Position numbers and translations under genes: made by a program
The notes under the pieces: generated by a model
Seen by the model: only the letters and a program-made list of their open reading frames with translations
Database searches by the model: none
Told to the model about the DNA's origin: nothing
Part shown: positions 1 through 10,631 of the stretch, one piece after another
Layout: each line of letters opens with the position of its first letter
Position numbering within the stretch: position 1 is the first letter of the stretch
Assembly (NCBI GenBank): GCA_015501595.1
Contig: JADNRX010000510.1
Span: 1 to 37,132, forward strand
DNA: 37,132 nt
Source: Hymenopellis radicata
Lineage: Eukaryota; Basidiomycota; Agaricomycetes; Agaricales; Physalacriaceae
Direction: 5' to 3'

Positions 1-1467
1 AACAGGCGTTCGAGCTGCCGGTGAAATCTTTCGCGCAGACAATGCCCATCCTATCAAAGAGTTTCCCTCTATCTTAGGCTCCAAAGCCTCATCCTATTCT
101 CACATATTCACGGACTTGCCTGCTCAGAAGGACACTGATGGATTCAAGAAACTTCTCAAGAAGCTTTCCAATCCATTAACGAGACGGTCCTATGATCATG
201 AGGCTACGATGTCGCTCATTTCAAGCTCGCGACGGAGACCCCTGCGCCCGAAGATCGCGCCCTTAAGAGCAATCAAGAGCGAGGTCGAGTTACGCGTCAT
301 GCGTGCTGCTGCAGACATTAGTGGGCGCGCACATGCCAAGGTGTGTATACTCACCGCCAACTTTATGGTTGTAACCTCATTTTGCAGACTATGCGATTTA
401 CACGTCCAGGCATGAACGAGTCGGCAATCGCAGCTCATTTCGAGTATATATGCGCTTTAGACGGCGCCCAGCGGCCAGCCTATGTGCCCGTCGTTGCTTC
501 TGGGTTCGTCTTTGCCTATACCTTGGTCCTCTATACTGATAGTTTTCAGTGCCAACGCCCTCATGATACATTATACCTATAATAATATGATTATTGACAA
601 CGGAGATCTCTTGCTTATCGATGCAGGTTGCGAGTACAAGTGAGACATGTCTTCCTTCATGGTCTTGAAAGATGCTTACAGTTTACTTGCCTGCAGTGGC
701 TATGCGTCAGATATCAGTACGAATTCCCCACTCAAAGTTAGCGGCATTTCACTAATAAGATTCTATTAGCACGAACTTATCCTGCTAACGGAACATTTAC
801 ATCTGCGCAACGCGATCTGTACTCAGCTGTCCTATCTGCACAAAAGGCTCTAGTAGCTATGTGTCACGAAGGAGAGGCTGGCACCATGCTATCACTACAT
901 TCGGCCTCATGCCGTTTATTGCGAAGCGAGTTGGCTCAGATTGGTCTCAACGTCAGTACAGAGACGCTCTCGAAAGAGCTGTACCCACACTCACTTAGCC
1001 ATCCTATCGGAATTGGTGAGGCATCCCTTAAACTGAAACGTCGTTTATTGACGTTGTCCTCAGACCTACATGAGTCGTTTACGATTAATCGGAACACAAA
1101 GTACGTTGTCCTGTCGCTTTTTTCTGTTTGTTTGAATTGTTTTGCGCATAGATTGCAAGAAGGTATGGTCATTACCATCGAACCTGGCATTTACGTCCCT
1201 CCGTCACCTCAATTCCCCAAGCATTTCCACAATATGGGAATACGCATTGAGGTCAGCCATCGATTCTCGTTGATTTAAGGAGTTGCTCATTGGTTATTTT
1301 TAGGACGAGGTGATGATTGGGAAGACGGGTCCGACTGTTTTGTCCGTGGCGGCGCCAAAAGAGGTACGAGTACTTGCTTCCGTGCACCACATTTCTCTAA
1401 AGGAAATCAACAGATTGCGGATGTCGAAGGAGCATGCCAAGGGTTGTTGGGACTGGAGCCGTACTAA
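1..1467 (+). CDS. ICP55: ICP55-like mitochondrial Xaa-Pro aminopeptidase (M24B), 5'-truncated by the window
   Basis: This gene encodes a metallo-aminopeptidase of the pita-bread fold. The family removes one residue from mitochondrial proteins after presequence cleavage, acting at the matrix side of the inner membrane. The frame enters the window at base 2 and I read about nine exons ending at TAA 1465-1467. The five metal ligands of the family can be followed: LLLIDAG (Asp), GYASDITRTYPANG (Asp), SHPIGIDLHE (His), ITIEPGIY (Glu) and GIRIEDEV (Glu). The conserved PGMNE, ANALMIHYTYN and HNMGIRIE blocks are also present. Splice phases agree at each junction I checked, for example AAG|gtgtgt at 340 and GAG|gtcagc before GACGAGGTG. 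The N-terminus and mitochondrial presequence lie outside the window. The class is clear; ICP55 rather than another aminopeptidase P is an inference from the closest remembered family. Confidence 0.88.
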
Positions 1468-2103
1468 TCGGTCGCATTTGTTGGTAACACAGTCTTAATG
1501 TGACTCGCGGCGCCTTGTCCATGAATGTCTTGACCTTCTGTTGAGCGAAGCCACGCTCGAGCTTGCATGTCGAGGTACGTCCTGCACCGTCCCAAAAAAC
1601 TGTTAACAACTGCCGTGTTCTGTACCACCACAGCTGGCGGTACGAGGGAGTCTGCTTCGGATCCCGTCCGGAATGTTTGGTCCTCACTCTCAGTTCTGTG
1701 CTGTGTCAGGCCGAGATGGTTTTCCTAGCAGACATGAACACTTGGTTGAAAGTTGACAGCAAGAACCCCAAGGCCCGATCATTGATTCACACTGTTGAAC
1801 TACTGTTGACCACCAAGTGACTACCAGTCCTCATGTCTGCCCTCTATGCATTCAATAACAATTTTGTGAATGGCAACACTGTTCACCGATCTCCTCGTCA
1901 CCGCTCAAAACCGGAGCCGAGCGCGAGGTAGAGCCCATCCAAGAGGTTTTGACGGCTCGAGGTGTACAGCCCGACAAACTGTACTCGGCCGATACTGCTC
2001 GTAGTTCGGGCCGGCATCTGCTTGGGCCCGGTCGTGAGCATGGGACTCGGACTGCCAACGCATTCTGATGATCTTCTGTCACCGGGCTTAAGCACTAACT
2101 ATC
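1468..2103. other. Intergenic: 3' flank of ICP55 and 5' flank of the next gene
   Basis: No convincing gene is seen. Short open frames on both strands lack recognisable motifs. Just before the next start there is a good intron 3' end (ctaac...ctacag, ending at 2112), and GTGAGC at 2034 could be its donor. An alternative upstream exon or a 5'UTR intron of the following gene is therefore possible. Confidence 0.5.
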
Positions 2104-3779
2104 ATGCTACAGGATACTGATAGTCCAATACCTGCGATCCAGTGGAAGGACTTCGTTCCCTCTCTTTACAAGACGAGAAAGCCGCCGCAGCCACTTGGAA
2201 CTGTCTTGATATCGGACCTCGAAAGGAAAGCTAAAGAGAAACTAAAAGACCATCCTGGTTCGTATTCCTACTCTTCCGCACCCTGGTCCGCGCGCTGACG
2301 ACTTGGAATCGTAGACTGTTTCGAATACGCGCGGGGGAATGCTGGATCAGAGTCTACATTCGACGCCAACATCAAGGCTTTTCAGCGGTACAGGATCATA
2401 CCGCGTATGATGGTCGACACCACCCACCGCAATCTTGAGGTTGGCGGTTCTCATTTGATCATGAGAATCAAAGATTGATTACCGCCTGACAGGCAACTAT
2501 ACTTGGAGTTCGGTATCCGACACCGCTCGTCATAGGTCCCATCGGAACGCAGGCGCTGTTTACGGAGGAAGGTGAGCTCGCCCCGGCGAGAGCGGGTAGG
2601 GTCCTTGGTGTGCCGTTTGTGCTTAGCAGTGTGGCTTCGAGGAGTATTGAGGATGTTGCGGAGGCGAATGGGAATGGGCATAGGTTTTTTCAGCTTTATT
2701 GGTATGATGTCGAGCTGTCTAAGAGTTTCTTTGTTGATGGCGTTCCAGGCCTAAATCAGACGATATCACGTTGTCTCTGCTCAAGAGAGCGAAGGACAAC
2801 GGATACAGTGCGCTTGTGGTCACACTAGACAACTTTTCGATTGGATGGCGTACGCATGATATTAACGCAAGTATGTCGCTGTCTCTGTCTACGCGTATCA
2901 TTGCCTTATGACGACGATGATCATAGCGTTCGCGCCCCCGCTCCACGGATACGGGAACGAAGTCGGACGCTCCGATCCTGTGTTCATGGCAAAGCTTGGA
3001 CTAAAACCAGTGACGAACCATCGTCCCTCGTTTCCGTACGAGTACAAGAAACTAGACGCGCTGCTGCAGCAGGGCGACGCCCACCAGGCGCACGAGGCGA
3101 AGGTTGGTATGGGCTGGGTGGCGGAGGTGTGCTCGGGGCACTACCGGTCCTGGGATGCGTTGAGGTTTTTGAGAGACAATTGGACGGGGCCGATTGTTTT
3201 GAAGGGCATTTTGAAAGCTAGTGTAAGCCTTTATATTAATGTCGGTGTCAGAGGGCTGATTGATGTGTAGGATGCGGAGAAGGCGCTGGAATATGGGATT
3301 GATGGGATCGTCGTGTCTAATCACGGTACGCGTCTCCAAACGCGTACATCTGCGTGTAACCTGACAATGTGCAGGAGGGCGTCAAGTCGACGGTGCCATC
3401 CCGTCGCTGTACGCTCTAGTCGACATCATGCAGTCGCCGAAAGTCGTAGCGGCTCAAAAAGCGGGGACTTTGTCCGTCCTCCTCGACTCGGGCGTACGAA
3501 CGGGGAGTGACATTATTAAAGCGCTCGCCCTCGGGGCGCAGGGTGTTTTTTGTTAGTCGCTACAGCCATCTTGCCTGCCTCTAGCACTGACACATATTTA
3601 TTTATGCAGTGGGACGTGCGTACCTCTGGGGCTCCATCATTGCGGGACAGGAGGGAGTGGAGCAGGTGCTGAGACAGACGATGGCGGATCTGGATGTGAC
3701 GTTAGGGTTGATTGGGTATCAGAGTTTGGACGATGTTCGGGCGATGGGTGGTGAAGTGGTGAAGAAGATTGACTTTTGA
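2104..3779 (+). CDS. FMN-dependent alpha-hydroxy-acid dehydrogenase, lactate 2-monooxygenase-like
   Basis: Predicted flavoenzyme of the FMN-dependent alpha-hydroxy acid oxidase family (TIM barrel), which oxidises 2-hydroxy acids such as L-lactate. Eight exons give 435 aa with every phase matching: 2104-2257, 2315-2439, 2493-2701, 2749-2870, 2927-3222, 3271-3325, 3375-3551, 3610-3779. Visible family blocks are RIIPRMMVDTTHRNLE, LVIGPIGTQALF, FFQLYW, LVVTLDNFSIGWRTHD, GPIVLKGIL (FMN-contacting Lys), then SNHGGRQVDG, where His320 is the expected catalytic base and Arg323 the substrate-binding residue, and DSGVRTGSDIIKALALGAQ near the C-terminus. The insert between GWRTHD and SDPVFM and the absence of a cytochrome b5 domain favour the lactate-monooxygenase branch over flavocytochrome b2. 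Start at 2104 is the first ATG in frame, but a splice acceptor at 2112 makes an upstream first exon possible. No targeting peptide is evident. Substrate is inferred. Confidence 0.88.
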
Positions 3780-3980
3780 AAGGTACATACATCCTATCTG
3801 TATTGCTTAGGCGGCGTGCGGCCAAGAGTGATATGCTCGAAGTCCAAAGGAGAGATGAGTTTCCGTATTCTTATAAATTGATGTTTGCTTAATGTCAACC
3901 TTACCGACGAGTGTAACGTTAAGCCAATGTGCGAAGGTGTCGCTGAGGCGGCCTGAAAAGAGAGTGGCGCAGAGGAACTA

Positions 3981-4072
3981 TCCGATATGGTGTAACGGCT
4001 AACATTGCCGCCTTTCACATCCCATAAAGTTCGATTCCGCGGCAGCTCGGGGTTCGATTCCCCGTATCGGAA
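3981..4072 (+). tRNA. tRNA-Glu (anticodon UUC) with a ~20-nt intron
   Basis: Acceptor stem TCCGATA (3981-3987) pairs with TATCGGA (4065-4071), with discriminator A at 4072. The D-arm contains GTGTAACGGCTAACAT. The T-arm is CGGGG-TTCGATT-CCCCG. The anticodon stem GCCGC (4007-4011) pairs with GCGGC (4039-4043). The anticodon is TTC at 4014-4016, and after A37 there is an extra segment at 4018-4037, the canonical position of nuclear tRNA introns. Without that 20-nt piece the molecule is a standard-length eukaryotic tRNA-Glu. The intron end is ambiguous by one base because a C occurs at both edges. Confidence 0.95.
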
Positions 4073-4078
4073 CTTTTT
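4073..4078 (+). terminator. RNA polymerase III terminator of the tRNA-Glu gene
   Basis: A run of five T on the sense strand begins two bases after the tRNA discriminator base, as expected for Pol III termination. Confidence 0.8.
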
Positions 4079-4136
4079 GAAGTGTCAAACAATTTTTTCT
4101 TCTAAGTTCTTAGTTCTAACTTGTTACTTTACTTCT

Positions 4137-4460
4137 TAGGGTGGCGCAGTAAACCTCCGGGGTGTAAGTAACGGAATTGATACCGACACCCCAGGAGGCC
4201 CTGGCCCCTGGTTTTGAAACCGTTAGTAACGGTTTCGATACCGGCACGTGCTTTTACCACGTGATGTGGCGTACCCCTCCGCCGCCCTCCGCCCGCCCTT
4301 ATCCCACCACTTTCAGCTTCCCTGACGGCCAGCGTGCCATCATGTGTCGGTATCAAACTGTACCCATACCTCATCCGAGGTTTCGATACCGTATTGATAC
4401 TGTTAAAAACTGCAGTAAACCCGAGGTGAATGGAAACCTAGGGTTTACTGCACCACCCTA
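4137..4460. mobile_element. MITE (non-autonomous DNA transposon) with terminal inverted repeats and TA target duplication
   Basis: The element is about 320 bp between positions 4139 and 4458. It begins GGGTGGCGCAGTAAACC and ends GGTTTACTGCACCACCC, inverted repeats that differ at one position in 17. It is flanked by TA on both sides (4137-4138, 4459-4460), as for Tc1/mariner-type insertion. Inside are several inverted or direct copies of a short motif around cggtatcgaaac / gtttcgataccg. There is no coding potential. It lies 65 bp downstream of the tRNA-Glu gene. Superfamily assignment from the TA dinucleotide alone is tentative. Confidence 0.8.
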
Positions 4461-4834
4461 AATTGTGCCGCAGTCATTTTTTAGTATTTTACTAAGGTTG
4501 CGCTAGCTCAGGGCTGTAGCTGACGCGCAGTATCTTGCCTCAGGCGAACAATATGACCTTATTTTGGGCTGTGTTATCAACGGCTAGAATTTTGTAACGC
4601 TAACACCCGCCCACATGAGCATGTGGCGTATTTTTACAGTCTGAAACATTTTTTTCTTCTCAGCCCCCAGAAGCCTCTCCAACTTATTAACTGGTTAAAT
4701 GAATACATAATGAACTTTATAGGTGGTCTTCCGAATCACTTCCACTACTACGACTCGTCACTCCCGGGGAGACGACAATTAAACAGCCACTGGCACCAAA
4801 AAAGAATGGCTTACTTACAGACAGATCCACGCCC
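4461..4834. other. Intergenic, no feature recognised
   Basis: AT-rich stretch between the MITE and the 3' end of the first minus-strand membrane-protein gene. No tRNA, repeat or coding signature was recognised. It likely holds the 3'UTR of the gene on the minus strand. Confidence 0.4.
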
Positions 4835-6113
4835 TCAGAAACACAATTTCAACTCTGGCGGTAGCTCATCAGTCTGGTGCTTGGCCCATGGTGAGTCTAG
4901 AAAGTCCCGCAACGTCCCGATCTTGGTCTTTGCATACATGACCTCCACCTCATCGTTGACGGTCCCCAGCGTATCCGCAGCCGACAGATTCCCCTTCTTC
5001 TCCAGTCTAAGGAGCTCTTGCTGGAGCTCGTACAACCGCTGATGAATCTGCATCTGCCGATCCGTGAATGGCGAGACGTTCAGACTCGTGATTGTAGACG
5101 GGGCGATGATGGACCGGCGTATGGTATCCGCCGCCGTGTGGGTATCGTAGATGGAAGGGTATGTGGGCGGTGGCGGCTTGGTCGTTTCAGGTATCCATAA
5201 GGATCCGCCGAGATGATGGATGGCGTGTGGACGGTCATGGGCGGCGAGTCCATGTACTTTTCCGTCATGTACTGCCTGAAGGAGGACGGCGAATACGAGT
5301 CTCGCACCATGCGCTGCGGCCGGAAGGCGCGTCTGCGCCGGCGGCGGATGAAGACATAGCCAAGGACGCCAACGATCGAAAGGAAGGTTAGAACACCAAA
5401 CACGATCCCGATTATGGTTCCGGTGTTATTCCTTTTTTGCTGTATCAGACATCATATCGCTAACGCGCAGAGAACATACCCAGAAGTCGCGAGTGAAGTA
5501 GTGCCGGAATGGTCATCGTCCTTCTGGTGATGGCCATTATTGTTGCCTTTATTGCCACCACCACTTCCTCCTCCTCCTCCTCCATCATTGTTATCCTTGC
5601 CAGAGAAGGTCGAGTTTTTCCCGACTTGGATCACGTTGCTTCTCGCAAGCGCATTCTCCAGTGTTGGATTGCTAAGCCGTTCGTCAGAAATCGCGCCACG
5701 GTGACAAATTGAGGAAAATATACTTGGTGTTGTCAACCGCCACAACTTGGTATCGCCTAGGAGAATGGTCAATAAGCACGCGAGGAGAAGCTAGTATAGT
5801 GACTGACATGGGGAAAAAGAAAACTATGAATGTCGAGGTATTTGCATTGAAGGAATCCACTGGGAAGACGGGTTGGGCAAACTCCCCGCATCCAGCTGGT
5901 ATTTCTTGAGAAACAATTGTTCGGGATCACCAGGCTCGTGAATAAGCGTAACATTCGTGTCGGCCCCCTGCGTTGTCGTATTGGCCACAACAATCTGCAA
6001 AACAAGTCGACCATGGTAGCCAGACCCTGTAAGCCGAGCTATCGTGAGAGGCCGTACGTCGTAATTCAGTGGCCGACGTACAAAAGTGCGAATAAACCAC
6101 CCAGAACAATCAT
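4835..6113 (-). pseudogene. Single-pass membrane protein, tandem copy 1 (frame-disrupted)
   Basis: Paralogue of the gene at 6707-8050, with the same exon order. The start is ATG 6113 (MIVLGGLFALL, signal-peptide-like), followed by an ectodomain with IVVANTTTQGADTNVT and ENALARSNVIQVGKN, a Gly/Asn/Asp-rich linker, a TM helix (GTIIGIVFGVLTFLSIVGVLG) and an RRRRRR stop-transfer. The cytoplasmic tail ends in a short coiled coil (RLYELQQELLRLEKK). Three single-base discrepancies break the frame: one extra T near 6000 (TTTT against TTT in copy 2), one missing G near 5888 in the DAGEF codons, and one missing C near 5192, after which the tail continues in another frame as PETTKPPPPTYPSIYD. Without them the protein would run to TGA 4835. 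These are either true decay or sequence errors. Function is unknown; a cell-surface role is inferred only from topology. Confidence 0.7.
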
Positions 6114-6706
6114 AGCCAGCCTGAGGATTCAGGAAACGAAGAAAAAAAGACCGTGAAGGAGAGAAAGGAGAAGGGTGGGAAGGAGAGATATCGCGTCGTC
6201 TCCCGTATAGTCTTTAGATCTGCCATTGACACTGATTGAAGGTAGAGGTAAGATGCAACTATCAGTGAAACACCGGCAACTGACAGCTCACATCATAAAC
6301 GCCGCTAAAATGGTGGGATGGAGATCTCACCTCACCCGCCAAGCTGATGTATACAGCCATATTCGTGTATGCAGTGTTCTCGGATGATGCAGAAATGCGG
6401 TAGGGATCGCGTGGCCTGTCCAAACGCCCTTCTCCTCACGGATACTTTGAAACTGTACAATTTTGTTGGCGGGTGACGAGATCAACGCATGAACCCAAGA
6501 GATTACAGCAGTTGTGGGTACCATTTTGCCCTGGTCTCCCACGGAGACAACGGGAAAGCGACCGATGCATAGCCCTGTCGCTGCACGGATCCGAAGTCAG
6601 CTGTCGAGATGTTGTAACGTATTCTCCTTCAATATATGGTCCCATCTGCAATTCGACAAGCGACCACGAAGAGATAGTCATTTGTCCTTGTCCTTGTCCT
6701 CACTAT
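6114..6706. other. Spacer between tandem membrane-protein copies 1 and 2
   Basis: Contains the 5' flank of copy 1, with a CT-rich tract on its sense strand just before ATG 6113 as is usual in fungal leaders, and the 3' flank of copy 2. In the frame next to the copy 2 stop, an acidic Asp/Lys tail (RNDDDDVDSEDKDKDK) runs to 6678. It could be the original C-terminus of copy 2 if there was a late frameshift. Confidence 0.45.
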
Positions 6707-8050
6707 CTACGTCGTCGTCGTCATTCCGCTCGTCCCTATCCTTATCGCCGTCTTCCGAGTTAGACTGATCAAGTCTGCGCTCGTAGATACGTTGTTTGAA
6801 GCTCCGAGTTCGTAAGCAGCCTCTGCCTGAACCCTCTCAGACTCCCGAGATGCAGTTGCATATTCCGGAGGTGGCAACCTGTTATTGTTCGAATGAAGCG
6901 AAGGCGCGTGTTCCCCTGTGATCATCTCGATGAAAGGCTCCGATGACTCTGTTCGTGAGGGTTGAGCAACCCCTCTACGACTCCATACACTTGCATACTC
7001 TGGGAGGGAAGTGTTGTTTGAGTAAAGTGAGCCCGAACGATAACGATCCCTCGTGATCTCGACAACTGGGGGCTCTGTTGACCCATGGACCGAACTTCCC
7101 TGAAGATAACTCGTCATATCGTTCAGGGCATTGTGAGACTACTTACTGGACTCAGTGGCAGATCGTGACTCATCTGCGACGCAGACAATTCAGGTCGAAA
7201 ATTTGGCATATGGCCAGAAGAACGTTCATCTATGTTTTGAGGAACAGCTTGACACGCTACGCGAGCAGCGTTCTGGTGGAGGCGGCGGCGGCGGACGAAT
7301 ATATAGATGAGCACGCCAGAGAGGGAGACTGTGGCTAGACCCAAAACAATGATCCCAGCTATGAGCGTGTTAATTCTTTTCGTGATATCAGACATCACAT
7401 CGCTAGTGCACGGATGAAAACATACCCAGAAGTGGTTTGCGAAGTCGAAGTGGTCCCAGATATCTGAATTGAAGAATCACTGGCACTGTTATCACTGGCA
7501 CTGGTAGTCACGGTGGCACCACCACCATCATTATCACTGCCAGAGAAGGTCGCGTTCTTCCCGACTTGGATCACGTTGCTTCTCGCAAGCGCATTCTCCA
7601 CTATCGGGTTGCTAAGCCATTCGTCAGAAATCGCGCCACTCTGAGAAATTGAGGAAGATATACTTGGTGTTGTCAACCGCCATAACTTGATATCGCCTAT
7701 GAGAATGGTCAATAAGCACGCTAGGGAGCTAGTATAGTTACTGACATGGGGGAAAAGAAAACTATGAATGTTGAGGTAGTTGCATTGAAGGAATCCACTG
7801 GGAAGACGGGTTGGGCAAACTCTCCCGCATCCAGCTTGTATTTCTTGAGAAACAACTGTTCGGGATCGCCAGGCTCATAGATAAGCGTCACATTCGTGTC
7901 GGCTCCCTGCGTTGTCGTATTGGCCACAACAATCTGCAAACAAGCCGACCATGGTAGCCAGACCCTGCAAGCCGAGCTGTCGTAAGAGGCGGTACGTCGT
8001 ATTCAGTGGCCGACGTACAAAAGTGCGAATAAACGACCCAGAATAATCAT
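6707..8050 (-). CDS. Secreted/single-pass type I membrane protein, tandem copy 2
   Basis: The best preserved of three tandem paralogues. Six exons with consistent phases give 363 aa: 8050-8019, 7964-7746, 7696-7664, 7611-7426, 7375-7147, 7099-6707. Introns are 47-54 bp; the 7663-7612 intron has a good CTGAC branch point. Residues 1-20 (MIILGRLFALLVWLPWSAC) form a signal peptide. An ectodomain with N-glycosylation sites (ANTTT, FNATT) and a Ser/Asp/Thr-rich linker follows, then a TM helix (NTLIAGIIVLGLATVSLSG), RRRR stop-transfer and a ~190 aa Ser-rich cytoplasmic tail with repeated PEYA-SR motifs and SLHSNNNRLPPPEYA. I do not recognise a named family; the layout matches the many Agaricomycete proteins with a beta-sandwich-like ectodomain, one TM and a disordered tail. 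The last ~30 residues may be out of frame relative to the ancestral acidic tail (stop at 6678). Confidence 0.7.
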
Positions 8051-9135
8051 AGCCAGCCTGAAGATTCAGGAAACGAAATTGAAGAAAGCGAAAGAAAGGA
8101 TGGGCAGAAGAGATATCACGTCACCTCCTGTTTCGTTCTTGGATTCTTCACCAACAAGATGTCTGTGAGAGGCAACGATCATTGTTCTCATGCCGGCAAC
8201 AGGGAGCGAACATCCTAAAAAGTTGGGTGTATCCGGCACCATTGAAACGAGAAGCTTGGCGCACGGCCATGCAAACATCAACTCACGCGCATGACAACAT
8301 GTGTTGGGAGAGAACCACAGGAAAACTCTGATCATCCTCCCGCGTCGAACACTGTCCCGGTCTTGAGATACTACAGCTTTGAGATGACGATCAGGTTCAT
8401 TACAATGGCGGTCGTGGCAACTTCCTCGAACCTCCGACTACTATATCTGCATCAAATCATGTCCAGCACCAGATAATTCAGACACACCGTTGTAATGAGG
8501 AGCAAAGCCGAGTCCCATCCCAAACAAAGTGGTTCCCCAAGGCGGGATGGTACGAGCAAAAACAACAAGCCTCACTAGCAGCGGCCAGTTAAGCCTCAAT
8601 CGAGATCCATCGATATCATTGTCAAGATGCACATGCGACCAATCTGCCATTGTCGCGAACTCTTACTTGACGCGTAAATGATGATCGTGTGCGAACTGAA
8701 TGTGTGCGAAGAGTCGTTTCGAGGTAGAATTTCGGGTTGAGAAGAGCGAGCGTAACACCCAAGATAACTGGAAAATTGTCACTATCCTGTTATCATCGTG
8801 ATGCGTCAACACTCTGAGGAGGCATCCACTGCGGCGAGGCTTCAACATCACGGACGAGTTGCATCATCGTTGAAGTGCGGTGTGATGGCTCCAGACTCTA
8901 TGGTTTCCTATCACATTCTTTCATGAATCTGTGATTTAGTAAGTATGATGAAATGCAACAAAAGATTGAGAAGGTACCGGTGCAGAAGTTCCCTCGTGTG
9001 CTTGATCCAGGCGGCTTGCGTGCTCGTAACAAGAGAACAGATAAAGCGAAAATAGTCTTTATTCAGTAAAAATCTGTCCTAACGAGACCTTCGATGCAGA
9101 CGTCCTTACAAAGTGCTGGTGCCGTCTCTACCTAC
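8051..9135. other. Spacer between tandem copies 2 and 3, no supported gene
   Basis: Part of this spacer resembles the 5' flank of copy 1, as expected for a tandem duplication. Two minus-strand open frames (8441-8650 and 8663-8851) have no recognisable motif and I do not support them as genes. No transposon ends were seen. Confidence 0.4.
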
Positions 9136-10631
9136 CTACCGACTCGACATGGCACGCACGTCAATTTCGTCACGCTCAACAGTCTGTACAGAGACGTAAT
9201 CAGGCGGGTAGGGATCCGCAAAGCGAAATGGGTGGTGAACATGCATCGGCAACTGAACGACTTCGATGGCGGGTGTGGCATCACAGCACGAATCACGATG
9301 ACTGATCTCAGTCTGGGGCGAGCGCATCTGTCAAGAGATAAGCCCGATCAGCGGCTATAGTGGCCCCAGCGGGCATTACCTGTGCGGATGAGCCATGGGA
9401 AGTATGAGAATGTGGCGTGTTCTGTGCCGGTAAACGATTGGGCTGGCCAACAAAGAATCGACTCCCCGAGTCGGCGTAGATGGTGCGTGTCGTCCCATTA
9501 CTCGGAGACCGACATGGGTGTCTTCCCAACGCCATTGCCTGTACTTTGCCTTGAGAATCGGAAGGTAGTGGGGTCATAGGGTATGGATTTTACCTCTCTC
9601 CATGTTCGCTTCCCTCACGAAAGGAGAGCCTCTTGATCAACTTGATTGGTGATGTTGTCGTTAAAGGGGTGTGATGTTCGCAGACCAAACGGTGTTATAT
9701 TCTTGTCATCGCGCTGTCGTTCGGTGGCTATTATAAATCTGGTTAGCAAGCGAACATATTTGAGAATAAAAAGCTTACAGTGACTCGCATCCCTTCGACG
9801 AATCAAACAATACACCAGTAGGCCGAGGAGAACCCAGAATGCTGAGATGCCAAAAATCAAACCGACAATTACAGCGGTGTTTAGATGATTTGAGCTGGAG
9901 AGACATTCGTTGAGATGGCGGAGCAACAAGTACACATGAACGCTGGCCTTCTTCTACCTCGGTGGCCAGAGGCATTATCACCATCCCCCATATCAAGCGA
10001 CCTGGAAATGAGGTGAAACAAGTGCTATACAGTCACCGAGACTGCTTACGCGGTCCTAGAAGGAGAAGCTTGCGGGATAGAGCTTGTAAGACCGTCTGTA
10101 AAGCCGTGGTCGCCGCCGTGGCTAGCCGTCCTGGTCATCATCGTCTAAGACTTGAATTTCGAGACTTCTGGCGAGAGCATCTGTGAGAGTCCAATCTCTG
10201 ATCACCTAGAAATTGAGGTAGACATAGCCGTGTCAAGAAGGCACTCACTGAGGATCGGTGACAGCAACGACAACATAATTTCTAGCAACGTGAACTCAGT
10301 TTGATGTTAGATGGACACAAATGTCGCGCTTACTGTACCGTTGGGAATGTCATGTTTACCAAGACGGTGGAGGTTGGGAAAGCGACAGGGAAGAGCACAG
10401 ATTCGTTGAACTCGTTGTCATCGACTTCGAATTCCTTCAGAAAGATGTTCGTTGGAGCGTCCGAATTCTCGAAAATGACCGTGACGCTTGTAGAGACGTC
10501 CACGGTAGTGTTAGATGGCACCAAAATATGAATGGAAAATGCCACTGGTAGCCAGACCCTGTGTGCTCAGGATTAGCCCAAATGAATCGTTCCAGAGGAG
10601 ACTAGACGAACAGTATAGCGAGTGGCCCCAT
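9136..10631 (-). pseudogene. Single-pass membrane protein, tandem copy 3 (uncertain, probably frame-disrupted)
   Basis: A divergent paralogue. Ectodomain: VWLPVAFSIHILVPSNTT and DAPTNIFLKEFEVDDNEF align with VWLPWSACLQIVVANTTT and DPEQLFLKKYKLDAGEF of copy 2. The next exons give NYVVVAVTDPQ and DWTLTDALARSLEIQV. The TM helix is TAVIVGLIFGISAFWVLLGL, followed by YCLIRRR. The cytoplasmic part probably ends with the two exons containing NGTTRTIYADSGSRFF and EVVQLPMHVHHPFRFADPY, stop at 9136. Problems: the putative first exon at 10631 (MGPLAILF) does not join in phase; the acidic DDDDQDG segment hits a stop, while a +1 frame reads on as ASHGGDHGFTDG; and two tail frames compete near 9500. An intact gene model may exist with other splice sites. 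Function unknown. Confidence 0.5.

Noticed and set aside
1690..1820. Possible gene fragment (EMVFLADMNTWLKVDSKNP)
   Set aside because: Looks protein-like but matches no family I know and has no supporting exons.
8441..8851. Two minus-strand frames that might form a small gene
   Set aside because: No recognisable motif, no good splice link and located in a duplicated spacer.
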